13,900 nucleotides of DNA, from contig JBAZVI010000018.1 of the NCBI GenBank assembly GCA_041660925.1, positions 1-13,900 on the forward strand, written 5' to 3'. The translations under genes were made by a program, and so were the position numbers. Positions 1 through 13,520 of the stretch are shown here, one piece after another (the stretch's first letter is position 1; each line of letters begins with the position of its first letter). Source of the DNA: Elusimicrobiota bacterium (GTDB taxonomy: Bacteria; Elusimicrobiota; Elusimicrobia; UBA1565). The notes under the pieces were generated by a model. It was not told the DNA's origin. It worked only from the letters and a program-made list of their open reading frames with translations, and did not search any database.

Positions 1-127
1 GCGCCAGTCCCTTCTGGGACAGCACGTGCGTGATCGCCGCCGTCAAAGTGGTCTTGCCGTGGTCCACGTGACCGATCGTCCCGATGTTCACGTGCGGCTT
101 GTTGCGCTCGAATTTCGCCTTGGCCAT
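1..127 (-). CDS. tuf: Elongation factor Tu, N-terminal fragment (cut by the window edge)
   Basis: EF-Tu is the cytoplasmic GTPase that brings aminoacyl-tRNA to the ribosomal A site. Only the first 42 codons are in the window; the gene continues past position 1. The reading starts MAKAKFERNKPHVNIGTIGH and contains the complete P-loop GHVDHGKT at residues 19-26, which is diagnostic for EF-Tu. The ATG at 127-125 is preceded by AAGGAG about 7 bases upstream, inside the 24-base gap after fusA. It is the last visible gene of the rpsL-rpsG-fusA-tuf run, the usual place for tuf, and has no promoter of its own that I can see. Whether it is the only tuf copy cannot be told from here. Confidence 0.97.
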   Translation of the reverse strand, partial: MAKAKFERNKPHVNIGTIGHVDHGKTTLTAAITHVLSQKGLA

Positions 128-151
128 GTCGTTCTCCTTAATGTCTCTCGA

Positions 152-2287
152 TCACTTGTCGTCGGACTTCTTCATCCCGCGCTTCTCCACGATCGCGGTC
201 TGGACGTTCGAAGGCACCTGCTCGTAATGGCTCGGCTCCATCGCGAACGCCGCGCGCCCCTGGGAGATGGAGCGGACGGCCGTCGCGTAGCCGAACATGG
301 TCGAAAGGGGCACGGTGCCGCGCACGAACTTGACGTTGTGGCGGTCGCCCATCTCGATGATCTTGGCGCGGCGGCTGCTGAGGTCGCCGATGATGTCGCC
401 CATGTACTGCTCGGGCATGGTGACCTCGAGCTTCATGATGGGCTCCAGCAGGGTCGGGCTGGCTTTCTGACAGCCCGCGCGCAGCGCCATGGCGCCGGCG
501 ATCTTGAAGGCCATTTCCGAGGAGTCGACCTCATGGAAGGAGCCGTCGAAGACCGAGCACTTGATGTCGACGATGGGGAAGCCCGCGAGCGCTCCGCCCT
601 CGAGGGCCTCGCGGCAGCCCTTCTCGATGGCCGGGATGAACTCGCGCGGGATGCGCCCCTGCTTGACGTCGTCGACGAACTCGAAGCCCTTGCCCATCGG
701 CTGGGGCTCCAGGCGCAGCCAGCAGTGGCCGTACTGGCCGCGGCCGCCGGTCTGGCGGATGAACTTCCCTTCGATCTCGACGGCCTTGCGGATCGTCTCC
801 TTGATGGCGACCTGGGGTTCGCCCACGTTCGCCTGCACGTTGAACTCGCGCTTCATGCGGTCGACGATGATGTCGAGGTGCAGCTCGCCCATGCCGGAGA
901 TGATGGTCTGGCCGGTCTCGACGTCGGTCTTGATGCGGAAGGTCTGGTCTTCCTCGGCGAGGCGCTGCATCGCGTTGCCCATCTTCTCCTCGTCCGCCTT
1001 CGACTTGGGCTCGATGGCGACCGAGATGACGGGCTCGGGGAAGGAGATCTGCTCGAGGATGATCGGCTTCTCCTCGCTGCAGAAGGTCACGCCGACGCCC
1101 GAGCTCTTCATCGCCACCGTCGCGGCGATCTCTCCGGCGTAGACCGTCTTGATCTCCTCGCGCTTGTTCGCGTGCATGCGCAGCACGCGTCCGATGCGCT
1201 CGGAGGTCCGTTTCGCGGGGAAGAAGACCGTGTCGCCGGCGCTGACGACGCCGGAATAGACGCGGAAGAAGGCCAGCTTCCCGACGAAGGGGTCGGTCTG
1301 GATCTTGAAGAAGAACGCGGTGAGCGGCTCCTCGTCGGCCGGCTTTCGCTCGAGCGGGGCGGCCGTGTAGGGATCCTCGCCCTTGACCGGCGGGCGGTCG
1401 AGCGGGCTGGGGAGGTAGTAGGTCACGGAGTCGAGCATCGGCTGCACGCCCTTGTTCTTATAGGAAGAGCCGCAGAGCACGGGGTAGATCTTGCCGGCGA
1501 TGGTTCCCTTGCGCAGGGCCTTTCGGAGCTCTTCGACGGTGAAGTCGTGCTTGCCCTCGAGGTAGCGCTCCATGAGGCCGTCGTCGAACTCGACGATCTT
1601 CTCGATCATCTTCTCGTGCCATTCCTTGGCCATCTCCGCCATGTCGGCGGGGATGTCGAGCACGTCCCACTTCGCGCCGAGCTCCTCGCCCTTCCAGACC
1701 AGCGCCTTCATCTCCAGAAGGTCGATGAGGCCCGCGTACTTGGCCTCGGCTCCGATGGGGAGCTGGATGGCGCAGGCGTTGGCGCCGAGCTTCTCGTGGA
1801 TCGAGTTGTACGACATGTAGAAGTCCGCTCCGAGCCGGTCCATCTTGTTGATGTAGGCGACGCGGGGGACGTTGTACTTGTTGGCCTGGCGCCAGACGGT
1901 CTCGGACTGCGGCTCGACGCCCTGCACGCCGTCGAAGACCACGACCGCGCCGTCGAGCACGCGCAGCGAGCGCTCGACCTCGGCGGTGAAGTCCACGTGG
2001 CCGGGGGTGTCGATGATGTTGATCTGGCAGTCCTTCCAGGCGCAGTAGGTCGCGGCGGCCGTGATCGTGATGCCGCGCTCGCGTTCCTGGGGCATCCAGT
2101 CGGTCGTCGTCGCGCCGTCGTGCACCTCGCCGATCCTGTGGATGCGGCCGGTGTAATAGAGGATGCGCTCGGTCGTGGTCGTCTTGCCGGCGTCGATGTG
2201 CGCGATGATGCCGATGTTGCGCACCTTCTCGAGCGGGTACTGCCTCGCTGCGAGCGTCTCCTTCGACGTCGTCTGTGGGTTGGCCAT
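152..2287 (-). CDS. fusA: Elongation factor G
   Basis: EF-G is the GTPase that moves tRNAs and mRNA through the ribosome after peptide transfer and, with ribosome recycling factor, helps split ribosomes. The 711-residue product is full length (usual size about 690-705). The G domain motifs are all present: P-loop AHIDAGKT at 29-36, switch I RGITIT at 71-76, DTPGH at 93-97, NKMD at 147-150, and a GSSYKNKGVQ stretch matching the conserved segment at the end of the G domain. The domain IV segment RQTGGRGQYGH is also present. The N-terminus is roughly 10 residues longer than E. coli EF-G. The ATG at 2287 is preceded by AAAGGA in the 11-base gap after rpsG. The gene is expected to be co-transcribed with rpsL, rpsG and tuf. 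No damage or missing catalytic residue was seen. Confidence 0.99.
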   Translation of the reverse strand: MANPQTTSKETLAARQYPLEKVRNIGIIAHIDAGKTTTTERILYYTGRIHRIGEVHDGATTTDWMPQERERGITITAAATYCAWKDCQINIIDTPGHVDFTAEVERSLRVLDGAVVVFDGVQGVEPQSETVWRQANKYNVPRVAYINKMDRLGADFYMSYNSIHEKLGANACAIQLPIGAEAKYAGLIDLLEMKALVWKGEELGAKWDVLDIPADMAEMAKEWHEKMIEKIVEFDDGLMERYLEGKHDFTVEELRKALRKGTIAGKIYPVLCGSSYKNKGVQPMLDSVTYYLPSPLDRPPVKGEDPYTAAPLERKPADEEPLTAFFFKIQTDPFVGKLAFFRVYSGVVSAGDTVFFPAKRTSERIGRVLRMHANKREEIKTVYAGEIAATVAMKSSGVGVTFCSEEKPIILEQISFPEPVISVAIEPKSKADEEKMGNAMQRLAEEDQTFRIKTDVETGQTIISGMGELHLDIIVDRMKREFNVQANVGEPQVAIKETIRKAVEIEGKFIRQTGGRGQYGHCWLRLEPQPMGKGFEFVDDVKQGRIPREFIPAIEKGCREALEGGALAGFPIVDIKCSVFDGSFHEVDSSEMAFKIAGAMALRAGCQKASPTLLEPIMKLEVTMPEQYMGDIIGDLSSRRAKIIEMGDRHNVKFVRGTVPLSTMFGYATAVRSISQGRAAFAMEPSHYEQVPSNVQTAIVEKRGMKKSDDK

Positions 2288-2298
2288 GTCCTTTCCGT

Positions 2299-2778
2299 TT
2301 ACCAGCGGTAGTGCGCGAACGCCCGGTTGGCTTCCGCCATCTTGTGCGTGTCCTCGCGCTTCTTCATCGCGATCCCTTCCTTCTTGAGAGCGAGGGTGAT
2401 CTCGTCGGCGAGCCGTTCGGCCATGCCGCGCCCGCTCTTGTCGCGGGCGGCGTTGATGAGCCAGCGCATCGCCACGGTGTAGGAGCGCACGGGGCGGACT
2501 TCGCTCGGGACCTGATAGGTCGCGCCGCCGACGCGGCGGGGGCGGACCTCGAGGAGCGGGCGGATGTTCTCGATGGCCTGCTCGAAGGCGCCGAGCGGGT
2601 TCTCGTTGCCGCGCTTCTGGATGAGCCCGAGCGCGTCGTAGAAGACCTTCTCAGCGGCCTGCTTGCGGCCCTGGAAGTTCAGCTTGTTGATGAAGCGGGA
2701 CACGAGCACGGAGTTGTACTTGTAGTCCGCGGCCGGGAAGTCCCGGCGGTCTCTGGGTCGGAGTCCTTTTCTCGGCAT
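2299..2778 (-). CDS. rpsG: 30S ribosomal protein S7
   Basis: S7 is a primary 16S rRNA-binding protein that starts assembly of the 30S head and lines the E site. The 159-residue product begins MPRKGLRPRDRRDFPAADYK and keeps the hallmark stretches AAEKVFYDAL, NPLGAFEQAIENIRP, VRPRRVGGATYQVP and the Arg/Lys-rich helices. Its length is normal for the family (about 155-160). The ATG at 2778 lies 9 bases after the rpsL stop, and the likely ribosome-binding site (AAGGT) overlaps that stop, which suggests translational coupling. In E. coli S7 represses its own operon by binding a roughly 100-base rpsL-rpsG spacer. That spacer does not exist here, so any autoregulation must use another site. Confidence 0.99.
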   Translation of the reverse strand: MPRKGLRPRDRRDFPAADYKYNSVLVSRFINKLNFQGRKQAAEKVFYDALGLIQKRGNENPLGAFEQAIENIRPLLEVRPRRVGGATYQVPSEVRPVRSYTVAMRWLINAARDKSGRGMAERLADEITLALKKEGIAMKKREDTHKMAEANRAFAHYRW

Positions 2779-2787
2779 ATCGTTACC

Positions 2788-3177
2788 TTAGGCCTTGGCT
2801 TCGGCGGCCTTGGGCCGCTTCGCGCCGTATTTGGAACGTCCCTGCTTGCGGCCCTCGACGCCGGCGGTGTCGAGGACGCCGCGGATGATGTGGTAGCGCA
2901 CGCCCGGGAGGTCCTTCACGCGGCCGCCGCGCACGAGCACGATCGAGTGCTCCTGCAGGTTGTGGCCGACGCCCGGGATGTAGCCCGTGACTTCGAGGCC
3001 CGAGGAGAGCTTCACGCGCGCGACCTTGCGGAGCGCGGAGTTCGGCTTCTTGGGCGTCGTCGTGTAGACGCGCGTGCAGACGCCGCGGCGCTGCGGACAA
3101 GAGCGCAGTGCCGGCGCTTTGGTCCGGTTCTTCAGCGGGTGGCGTCCGATGCGGATAAGCTGGTTGATGGTCGGCAT
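2788..3177 (-). CDS. rpsL: 30S ribosomal protein S12
   Basis: S12 sits at the 30S decoding centre and affects tRNA selection accuracy. I chose the ATG at 3177, giving 129 residues beginning MPTINQLIRIGRHPLKNRTK. A longer open frame upstream only reads through rpoC in another frame. AAGGAG overlaps the rpoC stop and lies about 6 bases before this ATG, which supports the start. The family signatures CPQRRGVCTRVYTTTPKKPN, GHNLQEHSIVLVRGGRVKDL and PGVRYH are intact. Lys43 and Lys88 (E. coli literature numbers K42 and K87) are both wild type, so no streptomycin-resistance substitution is seen at these two positions. Asp89, the residue methylthiolated in E. coli, is present. The gene sits 8 bases after rpoC. 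Confidence 0.98.
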   Translation of the reverse strand: MPTINQLIRIGRHPLKNRTKAPALRSCPQRRGVCTRVYTTTPKKPNSALRKVARVKLSSGLEVTGYIPGVGHNLQEHSIVLVRGGRVKDLPGVRYHIIRGVLDTAGVEGRKQGRSKYGAKRPKAAEAKA

Positions 3178-3185
3178 AGCGCTCC

Positions 3186-7397
<4,212 letters not shown>

Positions 7398-7398
7398 G

Positions 7399-11184
<3,786 letters not shown>

Positions 11185-11240
11185 CCGTCCCTCGTTTATC
11201 CCTGTCTCTCTTCGACCTTCGTCCGTCCGTCCAAACAGCT

Positions 11241-11312
11241 CAAAAACCGGCGGCGTTTTTTGCGCTGGCACCCCTGCCCGGATCGTTCATCCGGGCAGGG
11301 GTGTCGCAGCGC
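11241..11312 (-). promoter_or_regulatory. Long hairpin in the rplL-rpoB gap (attenuator or RNase processing site)
   Basis: The 137-base gap between rplL and rpoB holds a perfect 15-bp stem, 11269-11283 against 11289-11303, with a 5-base loop. It is extended by a 6-bp outer stem, GCGCTG at 11262-11267 with CAGCGC at 11307-11312, across a small internal loop. In transcript direction it starts about nine bases after the rplL stop. No U-tract follows directly. A second, weak inverted repeat (11241-11262) follows, in which an A-run faces a U-run. In E. coli the same gap holds a partial terminator and an RNase III cleavage site that set the ratio of ribosomal protein to polymerase mRNA. I infer a similar role. 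The length of the duplex and the lack of a U-tract favour processing over simple termination. Confidence 0.7.
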
Positions 11313-11321
11313 GTCGCGAAG

Positions 11322-11720
11322 CTACTTCAGCTCGACGGAGGCGCCGGCCTCGATGAGCTTCTTCTTCCACTCCTCGGCCTGCGCCTTCGGCACGCCGTCC
11401 TTCACGGTCTTGGGCGCGCCCTCGACGAGGTCCTTGGCTTCCTTCAGGCCCAGGCCGGTCAGCTCGCGGACGACCTTGATGACCTGGATCTTCTTGTCTC
11501 CGCCGCTGGAAAGGACGACGGTGAAGTCGTTCTTCTCTTCGGCGGCGGCGGGAGCGGCTCCGCCCGCGGCGGGGGCGCCGGCCATCATCGGCATCGCGGC
11601 GGCGGCCTTCACGCCGAACTTCTCCTCGACGGCCTTCACGAGGTCGGAAAGTTCGAGAACGGTGAGGTTCGAGATCACTTCGACGATCTCGTCCTTGCTC
11701 ATCTTCGTTGCGGTGGACAT
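11322..11720 (-). CDS. rplL: 50S ribosomal protein L7/L12
   Basis: L7/L12 forms the flexible stalk of the 50S subunit, bound as several dimers to L10, and recruits translational GTPases such as the EF-G and EF-Tu encoded downstream. The 132-residue product has the N-terminal dimerisation helices (about 8-35, SKDEIVEVISNLTVLELSDL), an Ala/Gly/Pro-rich hinge (about 38-62), and the C-terminal factor-binding domain with the conserved GLGLKEAKDLVEGAP and a KxGV...EE.K..LE.AGA-type ending. The start at 11720 has AAAGGAG about 10 bases upstream. An internal Met7 has no such site. Hairpins lie before the gene (11744-11798) and after it (11262-11312), which could give rplL an mRNA abundance different from rplJ and rpoB, as the 4-6 copies per ribosome require. 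Confidence 0.98.
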   Translation of the reverse strand: MSTATKMSKDEIVEVISNLTVLELSDLVKAVEEKFGVKAAAAMPMMAGAPAAGGAAPAAAEEKNDFTVVLSSGGDKKIQVIKVVRELTGLGLKEAKDLVEGAPKTVKDGVPKAQAEEWKKKLIEAGASVELK

Positions 11721-11743
11721 TTTCTTTCTTCTCCTTTATTTCA

Positions 11744-11798
11744 GTAGCCCCGGCTTCGCGGCCCGGGCTTATCCCCCCGGCAGAACCGGGGGGACTAC
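11744..11798 (-). promoter_or_regulatory. Paired hairpins in the rplJ-rplL gap
   Basis: The 85-base gap contains two adjacent inverted repeats. The stronger is a perfect 8-bp G/C stem, CCCCCCGG at 11773-11780 against CCGGGGGG at 11786-11793, with loop CAGAA. The second pairs AGCCC (11746-11750) with GGGCT (11765-11769), plus three inner pairs beyond a C-C mismatch. The outer arms (GTAGCCCCGG at 11744-11753 and 11786-11798) are also complementary with a short bulge, so a single larger fold is an alternative. No U-tract follows, so this is not a standard terminator. A stabilising or processing element that tunes rplL relative to rplJ is an inference. A short palindromic repeat dispersed in the genome is another possibility. 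Confidence 0.6.
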
Positions 11799-11805
11799 CG
11801 GCGGT

Positions 11806-12351
11806 TTATTTCGCGGCCGCCTCCGCGGACTTCTTCTCTTCCAGCGCCTTCAGAACGAGGACCAGGTCGCGGATCGGGGCGGCGAGCACCGAGGCGCTCT
11901 GGCTGACGGACATGTAGAGCACGCCGACGAGCTTGCCGAGCAGCTCCGGCCTGCTGCCGATCTTCGAGAGCCGCTCGCACTCGGCCTTTCCCATCCACTG
12001 GGAGCCGACGTAGCCGGCCTTGATCTTCAGCTTCGGGAACTCCTTGGCGAATTGGACGAGCACCTTGGCGGGGCCGACGGGATCCTCGCTCTGCGTCACG
12101 AGGATGGCGTTGGGTCCCTCGACGAGGGACATATCGACGCCGTCGATGCCCGCCTGCTTGAGCGCGTGCTCGAGCAGGGAGTTCTTGCAGATCTTGAAGC
12201 GGCACTTCATGGGCTTGAGCTTCGCGCGGAGCTCGGCGAGCTCCGTGAACTTCAAGCCCTGATAGTCCGTGAAATACAGGAACGGAGACGCTTTAAGCGT
12301 CTCCGCCAGCTTCTTGGATTCTTCTTTTTTCTGCTTCTTATCAAGTTTCAT
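11806..12351 (-). CDS. rplJ: 50S ribosomal protein L10
   Basis: L10 anchors the L7/L12 dimers to 23S rRNA at the stalk base. The 181-residue product starts MKLDKKQKKEESKKLAETLK and has the family core: YFTDYQGLKFTELAELRAKL, CKNSLLEHALKQ, EGPNAILV and FAKEFPKLKIKAGYVG. A C-terminal helix (about 150-181) fits the L7/L12-binding helix. It is slightly longer than E. coli L10 (165). The start at 12351 matches homologues at the protein level, but no Shine-Dalgarno sequence is visible upstream. The preceding gene stops only 4 bases before it, so translation probably depends on ribosomes finishing that gene. The usual partners rplK and rplA are not upstream, and there is no free leader for the classical L10 autoregulatory structure. 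Confidence 0.97.
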   Translation of the reverse strand: MKLDKKQKKEESKKLAETLKASPFLYFTDYQGLKFTELAELRAKLKPMKCRFKICKNSLLEHALKQAGIDGVDMSLVEGPNAILVTQSEDPVGPAKVLVQFAKEFPKLKIKAGYVGSQWMGKAECERLSKIGSRPELLGKLVGVLYMSVSQSASVLAAPIRDLVLVLKALEEKKSAEAAAK

Positions 12352-12355
12352 CGTT

Positions 12356-13177
12356 TTATTTGAACCGCACGCTCAAGCCCGCTGCGTAGTGGAACCCGCC
12401 CACGAACGACGCCTCCGCGAAGAGGCCTTCGTTCTCGTAAGCCGGGATATGCAGACCGAGGAACGGCGTCACCGTATCCTCGATCCCCCCCACGCGTCCG
12501 CCGCCCTTATGATCCCGCAGCCAGGCCTGCGTGCGCACCCATTTGACTCCGCCGTAAGGCTCGACGCCCACGCGCCAGCCCTCCGGCTTGAAAAGATGTC
12601 CCGTTTCCAGCGCGACCTGCGACGAAAGAAGGTCGAGGCGCTGATCGATCGCCCCTTCGGCCGCCGTGTTCCCCGCCGGATTCTCCTGAAACCGATGACT
12701 CCGCCATCCGAAGCCCAGCTGCGCGGCGAGTCCGGGCGCGACGACGGTGTCGGGCCAGAGGATCGCCTTGACGCCGGCTTCCACCACGGGGCCGACGCTG
12801 CGGCCGGAGAGGGTGTTGGTCCGGGTCACCGAGGCGACCTTCAGCGTATAATCGCCCGCGCCGACCGCGGCCCAGTACTGCACGCTCTCGTAAGGCTGCG
12901 CCAGGAGCTTCACCATCGCGGCTCCGCCGCTGCCTTCGCCCGTGACCTTTCCCGTGCTCCCGCAAGCGAAGCTGGAGTTCGGGTTGACCGTGTTGTTCGT
13001 CGTGCAGGTCCCCTCGCCGGAGAGCGAGAAGTTGAGGTCCTGGCTCTGGGTCCCCTCGTAGTAGCCGAAGACCTTGACCGAACCCGCGGGGAGTTGGCGC
13101 CCAGAGCCCACCATGCCGGCGTAAACCGGAATGGCGGACAAAAAGAAAGCGCCCAGGGACATTAGCCCCTGTCTCAT
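12356..13177 (-). CDS. Unrecognised secreted protein, probable outer-membrane beta-barrel
   Basis: I do not recognise the family of this 273-residue protein. Residues 1-20 look like a Sec signal peptide: one Arg, a hydrophobic core SLGAFFLSAIPV, and a signal peptidase I site VYA-G at 20/21. There is no lipobox. The mature part is rich in Gly, Ser, Thr and aromatics, with alternating amphipathic stretches such as SVKVFGYYEG, VQYWAAVGAGDYTLKV, WRVGVEPYGGVKWV and FHYAAGLSVRF. It ends in ...SVRFK, close to the terminal aromatic signal of outer-membrane barrels. Cys58 and Cys72 flank an Asn/Ser-rich loop and could form a disulfide. The ATG at 13177 has AAGGGG 6 bases upstream. It lies between 5S rRNA and rplJ, where rplK and rplA are usual. 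That position suggests co-transcription but does not prove a ribosomal role. Barrel topology is an inference from composition. Confidence 0.75.
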   Translation of the reverse strand: MRQGLMSLGAFFLSAIPVYAGMVGSGRQLPAGSVKVFGYYEGTQSQDLNFSLSGEGTCTTNNTVNPNSSFACGSTGKVTGEGSGGAAMVKLLAQPYESVQYWAAVGAGDYTLKVASVTRTNTLSGRSVGPVVEAGVKAILWPDTVVAPGLAAQLGFGWRSHRFQENPAGNTAAEGAIDQRLDLLSSQVALETGHLFKPEGWRVGVEPYGGVKWVRTQAWLRDHKGGGRVGGIEDTVTPFLGLHIPAYENEGLFAEASFVGGFHYAAGLSVRFK

Positions 13178-13213
13178 GCGTTCCCCTTACTGCTGACGTC
13201 GGATTTACCGAGT

Positions 13214-13367
13214 GATCAAGGAGTCAACGAGGCCGGCGACGACCTACTCTCCCAACGCCGAGTTGGGCGTTAGTACCATCAGCCCTTGCAGGCTTAACTG
13301 CCGTGTTCGGAATGGGAACGGGTGTTTCCCTGCCGGAATTATCACCGGCCTCGTTGACCCCTTGATC
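13214..13367 (-). repeat. 23-bp inverted repeat closing the 5S rRNA (processing stalk)
   Basis: The 23 bases at 13345-13367 pair with those at 13214-13236 with no mismatch except one G-U pair, so in RNA they form a long stalk enclosing 5S. The inner six pairs are helix I of 5S itself, and 17 further pairs lie outside the mature molecule. Such stalks are the usual substrates of 5S maturation enzymes (RNase III or RNase E in E. coli, RNase M5 in Bacillus). Which enzyme acts here cannot be told. No U-tract follows on the 3' side, so the stalk is not an obvious terminator. Confidence 0.85.
13231..13350 (-). rRNA. rrf: 5S ribosomal RNA
   Basis: This is the 5S RNA of the 50S central protuberance. 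On the minus strand it begins GGCCGGTGATAATTCC and ends near GTCGTCGCCGGCC, about 120 nucleotides, with the two ends pairing as helix I. Conserved stretches include CACCCGTTCCCATTCCGAAC, CACGGCAGTTAAGCC, GGGCTGATGGTACT and GGGAGAGTAGG, closely matching bacterial 5S consensus sequences. The ends are placed from helix I and could shift by a few bases. It lies 170 bases after the 23S end and 53 bases before the barrel gene. A promoter in the 23S-5S spacer could transcribe it independently of 23S. Confidence 0.97.
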
Positions 13368-13384
13368 TCAGGAGGGAGTGTGGC

Positions 13385-13413
13385 TGACTGGACCGTTCAG
13401 ACCGGTACCGTCA
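13385..13413 (-). other. Imperfect hairpin in the 23S-5S spacer
   Basis: TGAC and GTCA at the two ends pair, followed inward by a G-A mismatch, one G-C pair, a T-C mismatch and then ACCG with CGGT, around a 7-base loop. The total is nine pairs with two mismatches. It lies between the spacer promoter and 5S. No U-tract follows, so it may be a pre-rRNA processing structure or chance. Confidence is low. Confidence 0.35.
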
Positions 13414-13459
13414 TCGTTGCGGCTACCCGCTACGAACTCCGAATGCTCCCGACACGGAC

Positions 13460-13489
13460 ATTGTACCAAATCGGACGCACAAAACGCAA
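13460..13489 (-). promoter_or_regulatory. Sigma70-type promoter in the 23S-5S spacer
   Basis: On the minus strand TTGCGT (13489-13484) and TACAAT (13465-13460) are separated by 18 bases. They match 4 of 6 and 5 of 6 consensus positions. The -10 element is preceded by TGG, an extended -10. The DNA upstream, toward the end of 23S, is richer in A and T than the surrounding GC-rich sequence. The predicted start is near 13452. A transcript from here would carry 5S, then the barrel gene and rplJ, and possibly everything down to tuf. The alternative is that 23S and 5S are only transcribed from the distant rRNA promoter and this match is incidental. Confidence 0.6.
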
Positions 13490-13520
13490 GAACAAGCCTC
13501 GCGTCATAAAGATTGAAGAA

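Noticed and set aside
26..2311. Open frame of 761 codons on the plus strand opposite fusA
   Set aside because: It is codon-aligned with fusA and open only because fusA lacks TTA, CTA and TCA codons; the translation is low-complexity Asp/Leu/Arg/His-rich with no recognisable fold.
11241..11262. Classical intrinsic terminator after rplL
   Set aside because: The A-run/U-run repeat here has only a tiny G/C core, and the strong hairpin next to it is not directly followed by a U-tract, so full termination before rpoB is unlikely.
11185..11271. 29-residue N-terminal extension of rpoB
   Set aside because: It would start inside the intergenic hairpin, does not resemble RpoB N-termini, and the ATG at 11184 has a nearby GAGGG and the expected protein start.
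13178..13230. Promoter between 5S and the barrel gene
   Set aside because: TTGACT is present within the 5S stalk, but no -10 element occurs at 16-18 bases spacing.
13351..13520. Possible tRNA gene in the 23S-5S spacer
   Set aside because: No T-loop GTTCGA-type motif with matching acceptor stem was found in either strand.
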